Counted from the first letter of the stretch, positions 50,589-60,169 are shown. The stretch: DNA of 64,000 nt from an uncultured bacterium (GCA_949292185.1 CASEYP010000031.1:62001-126000); one strand, 5' to 3'. The notes: generated from the sequence alone by a model not told the origin. Made by a program: numbers and translations.

Positions 50589-51323
50589 ATGATGAAAAAG
50601 TTTAAAGGCTTTACTTTGGGTGAAATACTAATTGCAATGTCAGTTATTGGTGTTGTTGCAACATTAGTTTTACCTCAACTTGTAAATGGACAAAAAGCAG
50701 CTCAAGGAAGAGCTCAATTTGATACTGCATATTCACTACTTGCAAAATCTATTGCTGATATGGATGCAGATAATGTTTCTATTCTTCCGACAAGCTACAC
50801 TACAAGCCAATCTTTATATAGAGCTGTAAAAAATTATCACAGAGTAACTATTGACTGTGGTGATTATAGCTCTGCCAATAAAAATACAAGTGTTTGTATA
50901 GGATACTCCGGCGGCAATACTAATGATCAATTTGATAATTACTACACATACAACAAAACATCTAAAACGAAAGCTTATATGAACCTATTTGATGATGGAG
51001 CTTTTGTTATAAATAATGGTATGCTAATTGCGTTCGAAAACCCTGGCGGAGTTTCTGGCGGAAAGCCTAATCCTATGTATATATCTGTAGATATTAATGG
51101 GAAAAATAAACTTCCAAACAAATACGGCTGGGACCTATTTACTTTCGAATTGACAGATAAAGGGCTACTGCCACTTGGTGCAGAAGGCACAAATGCCGCT
51201 TATAGCAACAATCCTGAAGCTTACTGTAATCCAAATGGAAATGGTAATAAAAATGGTGCTACTTGCTCTTATTATGCTCTTACTGATAAAGACTATTTTG
51301 TTAAACTATATAACGGGCACTAA
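50589..51323 (+). CDS. Type IV prepilin-like protein
   Basis: 244 residues. N-terminus MMKKFKG|FTLGEILIAMSVIGVVATLVLP with Gly before the cut, Phe +1 and Glu +5. The shared motif reads DINGKNKLPNKYGWDLFTF. The C-terminal CNPNGNGNKNGATCSYYAL gives a probable disulfide loop. It starts at either of two adjacent ATGs (50589 or 50592). It is monocistronic with its own promoter and terminator. Confidence 0.88.
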   Translation: MMKKFKGFTLGEILIAMSVIGVVATLVLPQLVNGQKAAQGRAQFDTAYSLLAKSIADMDADNVSILPTSYTTSQSLYRAVKNYHRVTIDCGDYSSANKNTSVCIGYSGGNTNDQFDNYYTYNKTSKTKAYMNLFDDGAFVINNGMLIAFENPGGVSGGKPNPMYISVDINGKNKLPNKYGWDLFTFELTDKGLLPLGAEGTNAAYSNNPEAYCNPNGNGNKNGATCSYYALTDKDYFVKLYNGH

Positions 51324-51342
51324 AAATAAATACTGTATTATA

Positions 51343-51377
51343 AAAAAAGACCTCTTTATAATAAAGAGGTCTTTTTT
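51343..51377. terminator. Terminator after the fourth prepilin
   Basis: An almost perfect palindrome with AGACCTCTTTAT and ATAAAGAGGTCT arms, flanked by A and T runs (51343-51377). It is between the prepilin and the convergent rplT. Confidence 0.9.
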
Positions 51378-51401
51378 AATGCTTATTTCCGTAATTAAAA
51401 A

Positions 51402-51746
51402 CTATTTAGAAATAGTTTCAAAAATTACATCAAACGCTTCAGGATCTTTAACAGCTAAATCAGCTAACATTTTTCTATTTACAACGATATTAGCTTTCTT
51501 ACAAGCATTTACAAATCTTGAATAGCTCATACCACGTTGTCTAACAGCAGCGTTGATTCTTACAATCCATAATCTTCTCATATTACGTTTTGTAGTACGT
51601 CTATCTCTGTAAGCGTATTTTAAAGCTTTCATAACTGCAATATTAGCAACTTTGAAGATTCTGCTTCTAGCGCCAATAAAGCCTTTAGCAAGTTTCAATA
51701 TTTTCTTGTGTCTTTTAACACCTGCATTACCACGTCTAATTCTCAT
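51402..51746 (-). CDS. rplT: 50S ribosomal protein L20
   Basis: 114 residues. [101 protein letters not shown] is a full L20. It binds 23S rRNA early in assembly and can autoregulate its operon in other bacteria. An AGGAG ribosome site precedes the ATG. Second gene after rpmI (11-base spacer). Confidence 0.98.
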   Translation of the reverse strand: MRIRRGNAGVKRHKKILKLAKGFIGARSRIFKVANIAVMKALKYAYRDRRTTKRNMRRLWIVRINAAVRQRGMSYSRFVNACKKANIVVNRKMLADLAVKDPEAFDVIFETISK

Positions 51747-51757
51747 TTTTTATGCTC

Positions 51758-51967
51758 CTATCTTGAATACTTCTTGTATGGTAACTCTTTAGATACCAAT
51801 GCTACATGTGACTCAGAAACGCCAACCATCTTGAAAATTCTGCGTTTTCTAGATGCTGACTTGTGTTGGAGCAAGTGGCCTATACCTGCTTGTCTTTTCA
51901 TAATTTTACCAGTTGCTGTTACTTTGTAACGTTTTGCAGCTGATCTGTGTGTTTTCATTTTTGGCAT
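51758..51967 (-). CDS. rpmI: 50S ribosomal protein L35
   Basis: 69 residues: MPKMKTHRSAAKRYKVTATGKIMKRQAG followed by a typical C-terminus (ALVSKELPYKKYSR). An AAGGAGAAG ribosome site. infC, often first in this operon, is not immediately upstream in the window. Confidence 0.97.
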   Translation of the reverse strand: MPKMKTHRSAAKRYKVTATGKIMKRQAGIGHLLQHKSASRKRRIFKMVGVSESHVALVSKELPYKKYSR

Positions 51968-51994
51968 TTTCTTCTCCTTTTTCTTAAAGTAGTA

Positions 51995-52035
51995 ACTAAA
52001 AAATTACAGGCATACCAAAGCCTATAACTTTCGGC
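51995..52035 (-). promoter_or_regulatory. Possible leader with alternative pairings before rpmI-rplT
   Basis: On the minus strand one pairing uses GCC (52035-52033) with GGC (52022-52020), and a second uses AGGC (52023-52020) with GCCT (52011-52008) just before ATTTTTT. The shared GGC makes them mutually exclusive, an attenuator-like arrangement. The stems are short, so support is weak. Confidence 0.25.
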
Positions 52036-52101
52036 TGATTACATAATATTATGAAAAACTTTTATTTGCAAGTACAGAGTTAATATTTATTAATGTTATG
52101 A

Positions 52102-53280
52102 CTAAATATTTATATCAATATTAAATCTTTCAATCAATTCTGATAGCATATAAATTGAACCGCAAAATACATTCAATTTGCCGTCACTAAAATCAATTTT
52201 TGTATCAGGCATCAATTCCTGAGATTCAACAGGACAACATTCTTGTAAACTTTTAACATCACAAGAATTTTTATGGTGAAATTTATAAAAATAAATTTCA
52301 TCACCATATTCAAAAAGTGCCGGAACCATTTTTTCATAATCTTTATTTTTCAAACACCCAAATACAAATCTACGCCTCATTCCAGGGTAATACATATCCA
52401 AACTTTGTTTTAGCATTTCGATACCATTTGGGTTATGCGCACCATCAATTATTAAATTTTTCTCAGGAATATATTGAAATCTGCAAGGGTGCTTAACTTG
52501 TCTTAAACCTTCATCTATAACAGTTTTAGGAATTTCCGGAAAAACAGTTTCAATAGCCGCCAAAGCTAATGATAAATTTTCTTGTTGATACATACCTTTT
52601 AGCGAAAGATTTGAAATATCTGCCATAGGATTTATCAAAATCAGCATTGCACATTTTGAATCTGCAACATCTTTATAAACTTCTCTACCTTCAGAAACAA
52701 TACAAGGGCAACCGGATTTGATAATTCCAGCCTTTTCAAAAGCTATTTTATCTAAAGTATTACCTAAACGCTCAGTGTGATCATAATCGACATGCGTAAT
52801 CACTGAACATAAATTCTTCTTTATAACATTTGTTGCATCAAATCTTCCGCCTAAACCTGTTTCTAAAACAACAACATCAACATTATTATCTGCAAAATAT
52901 TTAAACATCACAGCCGTTAGTATTTCAAATTCCGTCAAATCTATATTATGCTCATCAGCTAATTTAGAAATTTCAAAAACATAAGATGAAAAATCTTCAT
53001 CCGAAATAGAAACCCCATTAATTTTTATTCGCTCATTATATTTAAAAATATGCGGACTTGAATACAAACCAACTTTTTTACCCGCACATTTTAAAATTGA
53101 TGCTAAAATTGCACAAACAGAACCTTTACCATTTGTTCCCGCAACATGTATACAATTCAACTTATCTTGAGGATTTCCAAGTAACTCTAAAATTTTTGAA
53201 ATTCTTTCTAATCCTAATGAAATATGAAACTTTCCAACAGAAGTCAATAAATTCACAGCATCTTGATATGATTTTGCCAT
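52102..53280 (-). CDS. folC: Folylpolyglutamate/dihydrofolate synthase
   Basis: 392 residues from the ATG at 53280, which has GAGGTGG upstream. ATP-binding loop HVAGTNGKGSVCAILASIL (~48-66), YSSPHIFKYNERIKING, VLETGLGGRFDATNVI (~140-155), SVITHVDYDHTERLGNTLDKIAFEKAGIIK and IDGAHNPNGIEML are typical of the Mur-ligase-like FolC. It adds glutamate to folates. Confidence 0.94.
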   Translation of the reverse strand: MAKSYQDAVNLLTSVGKFHISLGLERISKILELLGNPQDKLNCIHVAGTNGKGSVCAILASILKCAGKKVGLYSSPHIFKYNERIKINGVSISDEDFSSYVFEISKLADEHNIDLTEFEILTAVMFKYFADNNVDVVVLETGLGGRFDATNVIKKNLCSVITHVDYDHTERLGNTLDKIAFEKAGIIKSGCPCIVSEGREVYKDVADSKCAMLILINPMADISNLSLKGMYQQENLSLALAAIETVFPEIPKTVIDEGLRQVKHPCRFQYIPEKNLIIDGAHNPNGIEMLKQSLDMYYPGMRRRFVFGCLKNKDYEKMVPALFEYGDEIYFYKFHHKNSCDVKSLQECCPVESQELMPDTKIDFSDGKLNVFCGSIYMLSELIERFNIDINI

Positions 53281-53300
53281 AATAACCACCTCTTAAAATA

Positions 53301-53326
53301 AAAAGCTCTCAAACCTGAGAGCTTTT
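53301..53326 (-). terminator. Terminator of accC
   Basis: AAAAGCTCTC (53301-53310) pairs with GAGAGCTTTT (53317-53326), extendable by one pair, with A/T-rich flanks. It separates accC from folC. Confidence 0.85.
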
Positions 53327-53333
53327 ATAAAAC

Positions 53334-54692
53334 TTAATTATCTTTTAAACCTTTACGTTTATAAAAGTCTTCAATAAATCCGGTATTAAAATTACCGCTC
53401 ATGAAAACTTCATCTTCAATAATTGCCTGATGGAACGGAATAGTTGTTTCAACACCTGTAACAACGTATTCTTTCAAAGCTCTATACATTCTTCGGCGAG
53501 CTTCATTTCTATCACGGCCCCAGCAAATTAATTTACCAATCATTGAATCATAATAAGGCGGGATAACATAATCTTGGTAAACATGAGAATCTACACGAAC
53601 GCCAAATCCACCAGGTGCCAAATATCCTGAAATTGTTCCAGGGTTAGGCATAAATCCTTTAGCAGGATTTTCAGCATTAATACGACACTCAATAGCGTGA
53701 CCCTTCAAGTGAATATCATCTTGTGTATAACTCAATTTTTCACCTGCAGCAACCATAATCTGCTCTCTTACCAAATCAACACTTGAAATCATTTCAGTAA
53801 CACAATGTTCTACCTGAATTCTGGTATTCATTTCCATAAAATACCATTTTCCATCGTGATCAAGTAAGAATTCACAAGTTCCTGCGCCTTCATAATTTAT
53901 AGCCTTAGCTGCTCTAACAGCTGCAGCACCCATTTCTTTTCTTGTTGCTTCATCAATAGCCGGAGATGGAGCTTCTTCCAACAATTTTTGGTGACGTCTT
54001 TGAATAGAACAATCTCTTTCACCTAAGTGAACTACATTTCCATAACTGTCACCTAAAATTTGAACCTCAATATGTCTTGGATTTTCAAGATATTTTTCAG
54101 CATAAACATCAGGATTTCCAAAGAAATTTTTAGCCTCAGTTTGACAAAGTTCCATATTAACTTTTACATCTTCATCACTGCGGCAAATTCTCATACCTTT
54201 TCCGCCGCCACCGGCTGTAGCTTTTAATATAATCGGATAACCAACTTTATGAGCAAATTCCTGAACTTCTTCTACAGTTTTTACAATACCTGTACCAGGT
54301 GTAACAGGAACATTATTTTCTATCATTGTTTTACGTGCTGTAGCTTTATCTCCCATTTTTCTCATAGCTTCAGCGCTAGGCCCGATAAATTTAATACCTT
54401 GTTTTTCGCAAATTTCCGCAAAATCAGCTCTTTCTGACATAAAGCCATACCCTGGGTGAATTGCATCAGCTCCAGCTACCATAGCTGCTGACATTATTGC
54501 AGGAATACTTAAATAACTATCAGAACTTTTAGCCGGTCCTATACAATATGCCTCAGTTGCCAACCTTACATGAAGAGAATTTGCATCGGCTTGAGAGTAT
54601 ATTGCCACTGTTGGAATTCCAATTTCTCTACAAGCTCTGATTATTCTTACTGCAATTTCGCCTCTGTTTGCGATTAATACTTTTCTAAACAT
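53334..54692 (-). CDS. accC: Acetyl-CoA carboxylase, biotin carboxylase subunit
   Basis: 452 residues starting at the ATG at 54692 (MFRKVLIANRGEIAVRIIRACRE), 9 nt after AAGGGA; a GTG at 54698 would be too close. Carboxylates biotin on AccB with ATP and bicarbonate. Family blocks: ANRGEIAVR, GYGFMSERADFA, ATAGGGGKGMRICRS (ATP grasp, ~160-174), ERDCSIQRRHQK, EMNTRIQVEHCVTE (~286-299). It is 70 bases after accB, with a hairpin between. Confidence 0.97.
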   Translation of the reverse strand: MFRKVLIANRGEIAVRIIRACREIGIPTVAIYSQADANSLHVRLATEAYCIGPAKSSDSYLSIPAIMSAAMVAGADAIHPGYGFMSERADFAEICEKQGIKFIGPSAEAMRKMGDKATARKTMIENNVPVTPGTGIVKTVEEVQEFAHKVGYPIILKATAGGGGKGMRICRSDEDVKVNMELCQTEAKNFFGNPDVYAEKYLENPRHIEVQILGDSYGNVVHLGERDCSIQRRHQKLLEEAPSPAIDEATRKEMGAAAVRAAKAINYEGAGTCEFLLDHDGKWYFMEMNTRIQVEHCVTEMISSVDLVREQIMVAAGEKLSYTQDDIHLKGHAIECRINAENPAKGFMPNPGTISGYLAPGGFGVRVDSHVYQDYVIPPYYDSMIGKLICWGRDRNEARRRMYRALKEYVVTGVETTIPFHQAIIEDEVFMSGNFNTGFIEDFYKRKGLKDN

Positions 54693-54715
54693 TTTCACTT
54701 ATCCCTTATTAAATT

Positions 54716-54750
54716 AAAGAAGTGAACAGCATTTAACTATCCACTTCTTT
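54716..54750 (-). terminator. Hairpin between accB and accC
   Basis: AAAGAAGTG (54716-54724) pairs with CACTTCTTT (54742-54750). Weak T tail. It may set the accB:accC ratio by partial termination. Confidence 0.5.
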
Positions 54751-54762
54751 ATATTTTAAAAT

Positions 54763-55221
54763 TTACTCTACATACATTAAAACTTGACCGAATTCAACAG
54801 GTTGACCGTCTTCAACACAAATTTCAACAACCTTACCTGAGATTTCTGATTCAATTTCATTCATCATCTTCATAGCTTCTACGATACAAACAACATCACC
54901 TTTAGAAATTGTTTGACCTACTGAAACAAACGGATCAGCATCCGGAGATGGTGATTTGTAGAAAGTTCCAACCATTGGAGATGTAATTGGAGTTCCTTTT
55001 TTAGCAGGAGCTTTTGCTTCTTGAGCCGGAGCTGCCGGAGCACTAGCTGCAACAGGAGCTTGAACTGCTTGTGGAGCTGCTACTACTTGAGGAGCTGCTG
55101 AAACTATTACATCTTTTCTTAATGTGATAGCTTGTTCTCCATCTTCCAATGAAATCTCTGTTAAATCAGTATCAGCAAGAATTTTTGCTAACTTTTCTAT
55201 ATAATCTGTTTCAAATTTCAT
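54763..55221 (-). CDS. accB: Biotin carboxyl carrier protein (AccB)
   Basis: 152 residues. N-terminal domain ~1-45, an Ala/Pro/Val/Gln-rich flexible linker (~46-75) and the biotinyl domain with [16 protein letters not shown]; the biotinylated lysine is that of EAMKM (~115). It carries biotin between carboxylase and transferase. A GGAAGTAAG ribosome site is present. Confidence 0.97.
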   Translation of the reverse strand: MKFETDYIEKLAKILADTDLTEISLEDGEQAITLRKDVIVSAAPQVVAAPQAVQAPVAASAPAAPAQEAKAPAKKGTPITSPMVGTFYKSPSPDADPFVSVGQTISKGDVVCIVEAMKMMNEIESEISGKVVEICVEDGQPVEFGQVLMYVE

Positions 55222-55275
55222 ACTTACTTCCTTTTTACTACCGAATTAAAAACATTTTTAATAAATACTAATAAA

Positions 55276-55833
55276 TTAGCATCTATCTAAGTATTCATTT
55301 GTTCTGGTATCAACTCTTATCATATCTCCGTTAGCAACAAAGAATGGAACGTTTACAACTGCACCAGTTTCTAATGTTGCAGGTTTTGTACCGCCTTGTG
55401 CTGTATTTCCTTTTTCAGCCGGTGGAGTATCTACGACTTGAAGTTCTACGTGTGCAGGAATATCAACACCAATAATTCTACCTTCGTGTGTTAATACCAT
55501 TACATTCATATTTTCTTTTAAATATTTAACGCCGCTACCGATTTGAGCTTCTTCAACGTGGATTTGATCATAAGTTTCATTATCCATCATTACGTATGAA
55601 GAACCTTCTTTATATAAATACTGCATTTCACGTCTGTCTAATGTAGCTTTTGCAACTTTTTCACCGGCTCTGAATGTTTTTTCAACAACTTGACCTGTGA
55701 TAACGTTTTTCAATTTTGACCTTACGAATGCAGCACCTTTACCCGGTTTAACGTGTAAGAATTCTACTACTGTCCATAAACCATTGTCTAATTCTACTGT
55801 TAGACCTGTTTTAAAATCGTTTACTGATATCAT
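55276..55833 (-). CDS. efp: Translation elongation factor P
   Basis: 185 residues. It relieves ribosome stalling at polyproline. The loop [17 protein letters not shown] carries Lys at the position modified in many bacteria (~32-34), followed by [41 protein letters not shown] and the C-terminal [35 protein letters not shown]. No lysine-modifying genes are nearby. GGGG ribosome site. Confidence 0.97.
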   Translation of the reverse strand: MISVNDFKTGLTVELDNGLWTVVEFLHVKPGKGAAFVRSKLKNVITGQVVEKTFRAGEKVAKATLDRREMQYLYKEGSSYVMMDNETYDQIHVEEAQIGSGVKYLKENMNVMVLTHEGRIIGVDIPAHVELQVVDTPPAEKGNTAQGGTKPATLETGAVVNVPFFVANGDMIRVDTRTNEYLDRC

Positions 55834-56028
55834 ATTTTTCCCCTTTTTAACAAAGTATCTTCTTCTAGTGTTTCAATAATAACACAAAAATATATTTTTT
55901 CAAAATTCCCATAAAATGTTGTTACCAAAAATAAATAATTGATAACAAATCTAAATATTTTTGATTAAAAATTAACTATAACACATTTTTAAGTTATGAT
56001 ATTCACATAAGTAAAAGGAGTGTATATT

Positions 56029-56499
56029 ATGAAAATTTCAGCTATCTCGCCAAATTATTCAAACTTAGCATTTTCTGCAAAAAAAGATCATCAATATGAA
56101 AATCCAGTAAATAGAAGTACCGAAAAAGGTCTTGCTATTTGGACTAACATAGGTGGAAGCGCATTAGCAGGAGTTACTGCAGCAGGTATTGGAAGTTGTT
56201 TTATTAAATCAGGTTCTAAAAACAGAGCACTAAAACTTAGTGGTATTGGTGCCGCTGTTGGAATTTTGGCTATGGCTTTAACCCTACCTTCAAAATTGTA
56301 CAATACAAAGTTAAATGCTTTTGCTCGTGAAAAAGAAATGGATGTTTTCTCAAGAGATAAAGAACTTAAATCAAATATCTTGGAACAAGTTGACAAAGAA
56401 GTTAAAGATGAAGATGTTGATTTAGAGCAAAAAATTAACCATTATACAACTGTTCAAATGGCAAACAACGGACAAGGAATTTTGGTTAAAGGAGCATAA
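56029..56499 (+). CDS. Small membrane protein, paralogue A
   Basis: 156 residues from the ATG at 56029; AAAGGAG lies 8 nt before it. An N-terminal Ser/Asn-rich segment, hydrophobic stretches at ~42-60 (IWTNIGGSALAGVTAAGIGS) and ~78-92 (LSGIGAAVGILAMALTL), then a charged helical tail: FAREKEMDVFSRDKELKSNILEQVDKEV... NHYTTVQMANN. The KEMDV and QMA.N blocks recur in the next gene. Function unknown; both precede purB. Confidence 0.7.
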   Translation: MKISAISPNYSNLAFSAKKDHQYENPVNRSTEKGLAIWTNIGGSALAGVTAAGIGSCFIKSGSKNRALKLSGIGAAVGILAMALTLPSKLYNTKLNAFAREKEMDVFSRDKELKSNILEQVDKEVKDEDVDLEQKINHYTTVQMANNGQGILVKGA

Positions 56500-56504
56500 A
56501 ATAA

Positions 56505-57074
56505 GTGTTAGTGAGCCCTATTTCAAATAGTTTTTACTCATTTGAAGCAAATCCCACATCAAAATCAAATAAAAAAAATCCAGACCAAGATAAAAACCCT
56601 GTTTCAAAAGCAGGCGAAAAAGCCAACTTAGTAAAAGCAACATTTATTGCAGGTATCGGCATTGGTGCCAGATTATTATTTGAACTGATGGACGGGGATT
56701 TTGTCGGCGAAAATTTAACTAATACCGCAGGTAAAATTGTTCAAAAGCAACATCAAAACGCATCAAAAAACAAAAAAATTCTAATGTTTTTAGGTGCAAC
56801 CGCAGGGCTACTCGGCTTATTTATCGGAGGTTTTGCACTTTTATATACACTGTTTAAACTTCCTAGCATAAATTACAATGGAAACATCAATACATTTAAA
56901 AAGAAAAAAGAAATGGATGTGTATATAAAAGGCAACAACATAGAAAAGAATTTATACACTCAAATGAATGACAAAGCAAAAACTGCAAACTCAGAAGAAA
57001 AAGAAAAATTAAGAGAACAATACACAAAAATGCAAATGGCAAAAAACAAATTGCCTGATTTTATAAAACTGTAA
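56505..57074 (+). CDS. Small membrane protein, paralogue B
   Basis: 189 residues, probably from the GTG at 56505 preceded by GGAG 10 nt upstream. Polar N-terminus, hydrophobic segments at ~47-60 (VKATFIAGIGIGARLLF) and ~92-118 (KKILMFLGATAGLLGLFIGGFALLYTLF), then FKKKKEMDVYIKGNNIEKNLYTQMNDKA... YTKMQMAKNK. The KEMDV..., Lys-rich helix and QMA-N end match paralogue A; the two probably arose by tandem duplication. Function unknown. Confidence 0.65.
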   Translation: MLVSPISNSFYSFEANPTSKSNKKNPDQDKNPVSKAGEKANLVKATFIAGIGIGARLLFELMDGDFVGENLTNTAGKIVQKQHQNASKNKKILMFLGATAGLLGLFIGGFALLYTLFKLPSINYNGNINTFKKKKEMDVYIKGNNIEKNLYTQMNDKAKTANSEEKEKLREQYTKMQMAKNKLPDFIKL

Positions 57075-57091
57075 AGATAAGGAAAAATAAA

Positions 57092-58381
57092 ATGATAGAT
57101 AGATATTCAAGAGAAGAAATGGCTAAAATTTGGGAATTAAATTCCAAATTCGATTACTATTTAAAAGTTGAATTAGCAGTATGCGATGCTTACGCAGAAC
57201 TTGGAACAATTCCGAAAAAAGCCGCTGAAGAAATCAGACAAAAAGCTTCATTTACAGTCGAAAGAATAGACGAAATTGAAAAAGAAGTAAGACACGATGT
57301 TATTGCATTTTTAACTTGCGTTAATGAAAGTTTAGGCGATTTAGGACGTTATGTACACGTTGGAATGACAAGTTCTGATGTTATTGATACTGCTTTTGCC
57401 CTACAAATTCAAGATAGCGGAAAAATTATAAAAGAAGATTTAGAAAAAACTATTGCGACCCTAAAAAACCTTGCAAAACTTCACAAAGATACAATCTGTA
57501 TTGGAAGATCACACGGAATTCACGCAGAAGTTATGACATTTGGAGTAAAACTTTGCTCTTGGATTGATATATTAGAAAGACAAAAAAATAATTTTGAACA
57601 CGCACTAGAACAAATTAGAGTAGGACAAATTTCCGGACCGGTAGGAACATACAGCAATATTCCGCCAGCAATAGAACAAATAACCTGTAAGAATTTAGGA
57701 TTAAAACCTGCAAGAATTTCAACACAAATTATTGCCAGAGATTATCATGCTTATTTTATGCAGTCACTGGCTCTTATTGCAAGTGTTATTGAACAATTTG
57801 CAACAGAAATAAGACATTTACAAAGAACAGAAGTTTTGGAGCTGGAAGAAGGCTTTGCAGCTCATCAAAAAGGCTCTTCTGCAATGCCTCATAAGAAAAA
57901 TCCTGTTTTGAGCGAAAATTTGTGCGGACTTGCTCGTGTTGTGAGAGCAAATTCTATTGTTGCTCTTGAAAATATTCCGCTCTGGCATGAAAGGGATATT
58001 TCGCATAGTTCTGCAGAAAGAATTATCTTCCCTGACAGCTTAACTCTTGTTGATTTTATGCTTCATCGATTCAACGGCATTATGGAAAATATTGTAGTGC
58101 ATAAAGACAATATGCTTGCAAATACTAATAAATTCGGGGGTATAGTTTTTTCTCAAAAAGTTCTACTATCATTAGTTGCTAAAGGACTTTCTAGAGAAGA
58201 TGCTTATGTTATTGTACAAAGAAATGCACTTGATGCTTTTCAAAATCACGGAAACTTTAAAGAAAATTTACTAAAAGATCAGGATGTTACAAATTTGATT
58301 TCTAATGAAGAAATTGATAAAATATTTGATAAACAGGCAGTTTTACAAAATGTCAACGAAATATACTCAAGAATTTTATAA
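57092..58381 (+). CDS. purB: Adenylosuccinate lyase
   Basis: 429 residues. Acts twice in purine synthesis (SAICAR to AICAR; adenylosuccinate to AMP). Motifs: SREEMAKIWELNSKFDYYLKVELAVCDAYAELG start, TSSDVIDTA (~89-97), GRSHGIHAEVMTFG (~137-150) and the signature GSSAMPHKKNPVLSENLCGLARVVR (~262-286). It follows the two small membrane proteins at 17 bases, suggesting one transcription unit. Confidence 0.97.
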   Translation: MIDRYSREEMAKIWELNSKFDYYLKVELAVCDAYAELGTIPKKAAEEIRQKASFTVERIDEIEKEVRHDVIAFLTCVNESLGDLGRYVHVGMTSSDVIDTAFALQIQDSGKIIKEDLEKTIATLKNLAKLHKDTICIGRSHGIHAEVMTFGVKLCSWIDILERQKNNFEHALEQIRVGQISGPVGTYSNIPPAIEQITCKNLGLKPARISTQIIARDYHAYFMQSLALIASVIEQFATEIRHLQRTEVLELEEGFAAHQKGSSAMPHKKNPVLSENLCGLARVVRANSIVALENIPLWHERDISHSSAERIIFPDSLTLVDFMLHRFNGIMENIVVHKDNMLANTNKFGGIVFSQKVLLSLVAKGLSREDAYVIVQRNALDAFQNHGNFKENLLKDQDVTNLISNEEIDKIFDKQAVLQNVNEIYSRIL

Positions 58382-58395
58382 ATGGAGGTATTCTG

Positions 58396-59067
58396 ATGAA
58401 AAGACTTTTCTACATTCTGATGCTAATGATTTTAACAATAATCCCGGTATCTGCACTTGAAAATTTAGATTTTAAAGCAAAATTCATATCTGATAATGCA
58501 AAAGTTATTACAGAAAGTGATTATGAACAAATAAATAATATAATAGATGAATTACAGAAAAAAACGACAGCAGATATCGCAGTCGTGACATTAAAATCAC
58601 TTCAGGGAAAATCTATTGAAGAAACTGCAGTTGAAATTGGCAGGAAATACAAAGTCGGAGCAAAAGGAAGTAATAACGGCGTAGTAATTCTTGTTGCACC
58701 GAATGAAAGAAAAGCTCGTATTGAAGTAGGTATGGGACTTGAAAGTGAAATTACAAATGATAAAGCCGATACAATTATGAATACAGATATGCTGCCATAT
58801 TTTTCTAAAGGTGATTATTCAAAAGGAATCTACCGAGGAGTTTCATCAACCGCAACTCTTATTGCCCAATCTTACGGCACAACTTTGACAACAACCTCCA
58901 ATACACCTGCAAGAACAACTCCTTCATCCGAAAAGAAAAATGAAAAAATTCCTTTCTGGGCCTGGCCTTTAATTATAATTGCAGGGATTTTAGGTATAGG
59001 TAAAAAAGGCAAATTCGGAGGCGGGGGAGGTTTCTCCGGAGGAAAAGGTTCTACCGGAAGCTGGTAA
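58396..59067 (+). CDS. TPM-domain exported membrane protein (YgcG-like)
   Basis: 223 residues. Signal peptide MKRLFYILMLMILTIIPVSALE, then a TPM domain (~25-150) with DNAKVITESDYEQINNIIDELQKKTTADIAVVTLKSLQGKSIEETAVEIGRKYKVG...NNGVVILVAPNERKARIEVGMGLE, a membrane helix (~180-196, IPFWAWPLIIIAGILGI) and the tell-tale C-terminus GGGGGFSGGKGSTGSW. TPM proteins are membrane-anchored and sometimes have weak phosphatase activity. GGAGGT ribosome site. Confidence 0.92.
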   Translation: MKRLFYILMLMILTIIPVSALENLDFKAKFISDNAKVITESDYEQINNIIDELQKKTTADIAVVTLKSLQGKSIEETAVEIGRKYKVGAKGSNNGVVILVAPNERKARIEVGMGLESEITNDKADTIMNTDMLPYFSKGDYSKGIYRGVSSTATLIAQSYGTTLTTTSNTPARTTPSSEKKNEKIPFWAWPLIIIAGILGIGKKGKFGGGGGFSGGKGSTGSW

Positions 59068-59068
59068 A

Positions 59069-60157
59069 TTATTCCAAAAAATCTGCTAATATAACATTAC
59101 TCACGAGTATACCTTGTGTAGTTAAGGCATATCCATTTTGGGTAGCACAAATAAGATTTAATTTTAAATATTTATCTAAAATAGATTTATATTTTTCTTT
59201 AAAATCAATTCCAAAATCCGAATTTATTTTAGATACATCTATGCCTTTTACAATTCTAAAACCTAAAAATATTGCTTCTTCAAGTCTTTCTTGATTAGAT
59301 AATATTTTAGATTCTTTTTTTGTATAGCAATCTGAGATATAATCTTCAAGCGAAGATTTATTTGCATACCTGATACCATCTTTATAACCATGGGCTCCAG
59401 CACCAAATCCGTAATATTCATTATCAAGCCAATAATTCAAATTATGCTTTGACTCAAAGCCTCTCCTGCAAAAATTACTAACTTCATAATGATTAAAATT
59501 TAACCCCTTTAACAAATCTATTGCACCTAAATACATATCAGCCTGCATATCATCATCAGGTAAATTTTCAGGCATATTATTATAAAAATAACACCCCGGT
59601 TCAATTTTCAATCCATAAAAAGAAATATGTTGAATACCTAAAGATATAGCTTTTTGTATATCGGAATTAAAAATTTCAATAGTCTGATTTGGCAAACCAT
59701 ATATCAAATCCAAACTTATATTTTTAAACCCGGCATCTTGAGCAACCTTAACACTATTTATAACTTGTCCTGCATTATGCCTTCGGTTTATAAGTTTTAA
59801 TATAGATTCATTGAAAGTCTGACACCCTAAACTTATTCTGTTTATACCTAAATCATACAAACCTCTGAAATAATCATAACTGCAATCATCAGGATTTGCT
59901 TCCAGAGTTATTTCTGTATTACTGCTAAATTTAAAAATCCGCAAAATATTTTCCAATTCTGAAATTTCAAGAAGCGACGGAGTTCCGCCGCCAAAATATA
60001 TGGTATTCAGCATTTCTTCTTCATAATAATTATTGATTTCTTTAGCTAATATTTTTAAATATTCTTTTTTTAACTCCAACTTAGGATACGAAACAAATGA
60101 ACAATAATTACATTTTGACCTGCAAAACGGAATATGAATATAAGCACTTCTAACCAT
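59069..60157 (-). CDS. hemW: HemW-like radical SAM protein (heme chaperone family)
   Basis: 362 residues. CRSKCNYCSF (CxxxCxxC, ~12-21), IYFGGGTPSLLEI (~56-68), ITLEANPDD, RISLGCQTFNESIL and SLDLIYGLPNQT fit HemW, the oxygen-independent coproporphyrinogen oxidase relative that acts as a heme-trafficking protein. Its stop lies one base from the convergent TPM gene. Leaderless start: TATAAT 6 nt before the ATG. Confidence 0.93.
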   Translation of the reverse strand: MVRSAYIHIPFCRSKCNYCSFVSYPKLELKKEYLKILAKEINNYYEEEMLNTIYFGGGTPSLLEISELENILRIFKFSSNTEITLEANPDDCSYDYFRGLYDLGINRISLGCQTFNESILKLINRRHNAGQVINSVKVAQDAGFKNISLDLIYGLPNQTIEIFNSDIQKAISLGIQHISFYGLKIEPGCYFYNNMPENLPDDDMQADMYLGAIDLLKGLNFNHYEVSNFCRRGFESKHNLNYWLDNEYYGFGAGAHGYKDGIRYANKSSLEDYISDCYTKKESKILSNQERLEEAIFLGFRIVKGIDVSKINSDFGIDFKEKYKSILDKYLKLNLICATQNGYALTTQGILVSNVILADFLE

Positions 60158-60169
60158 AAATCAATTATA
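60158..60169 (-). promoter_or_regulatory. -10 box exactly 6 nt before hemW
   Basis: Minus strand TATAAT (60169-60164), spacer TGATTT, then the ATG at 60157. No Shine-Dalgarno. Confidence 0.65.
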
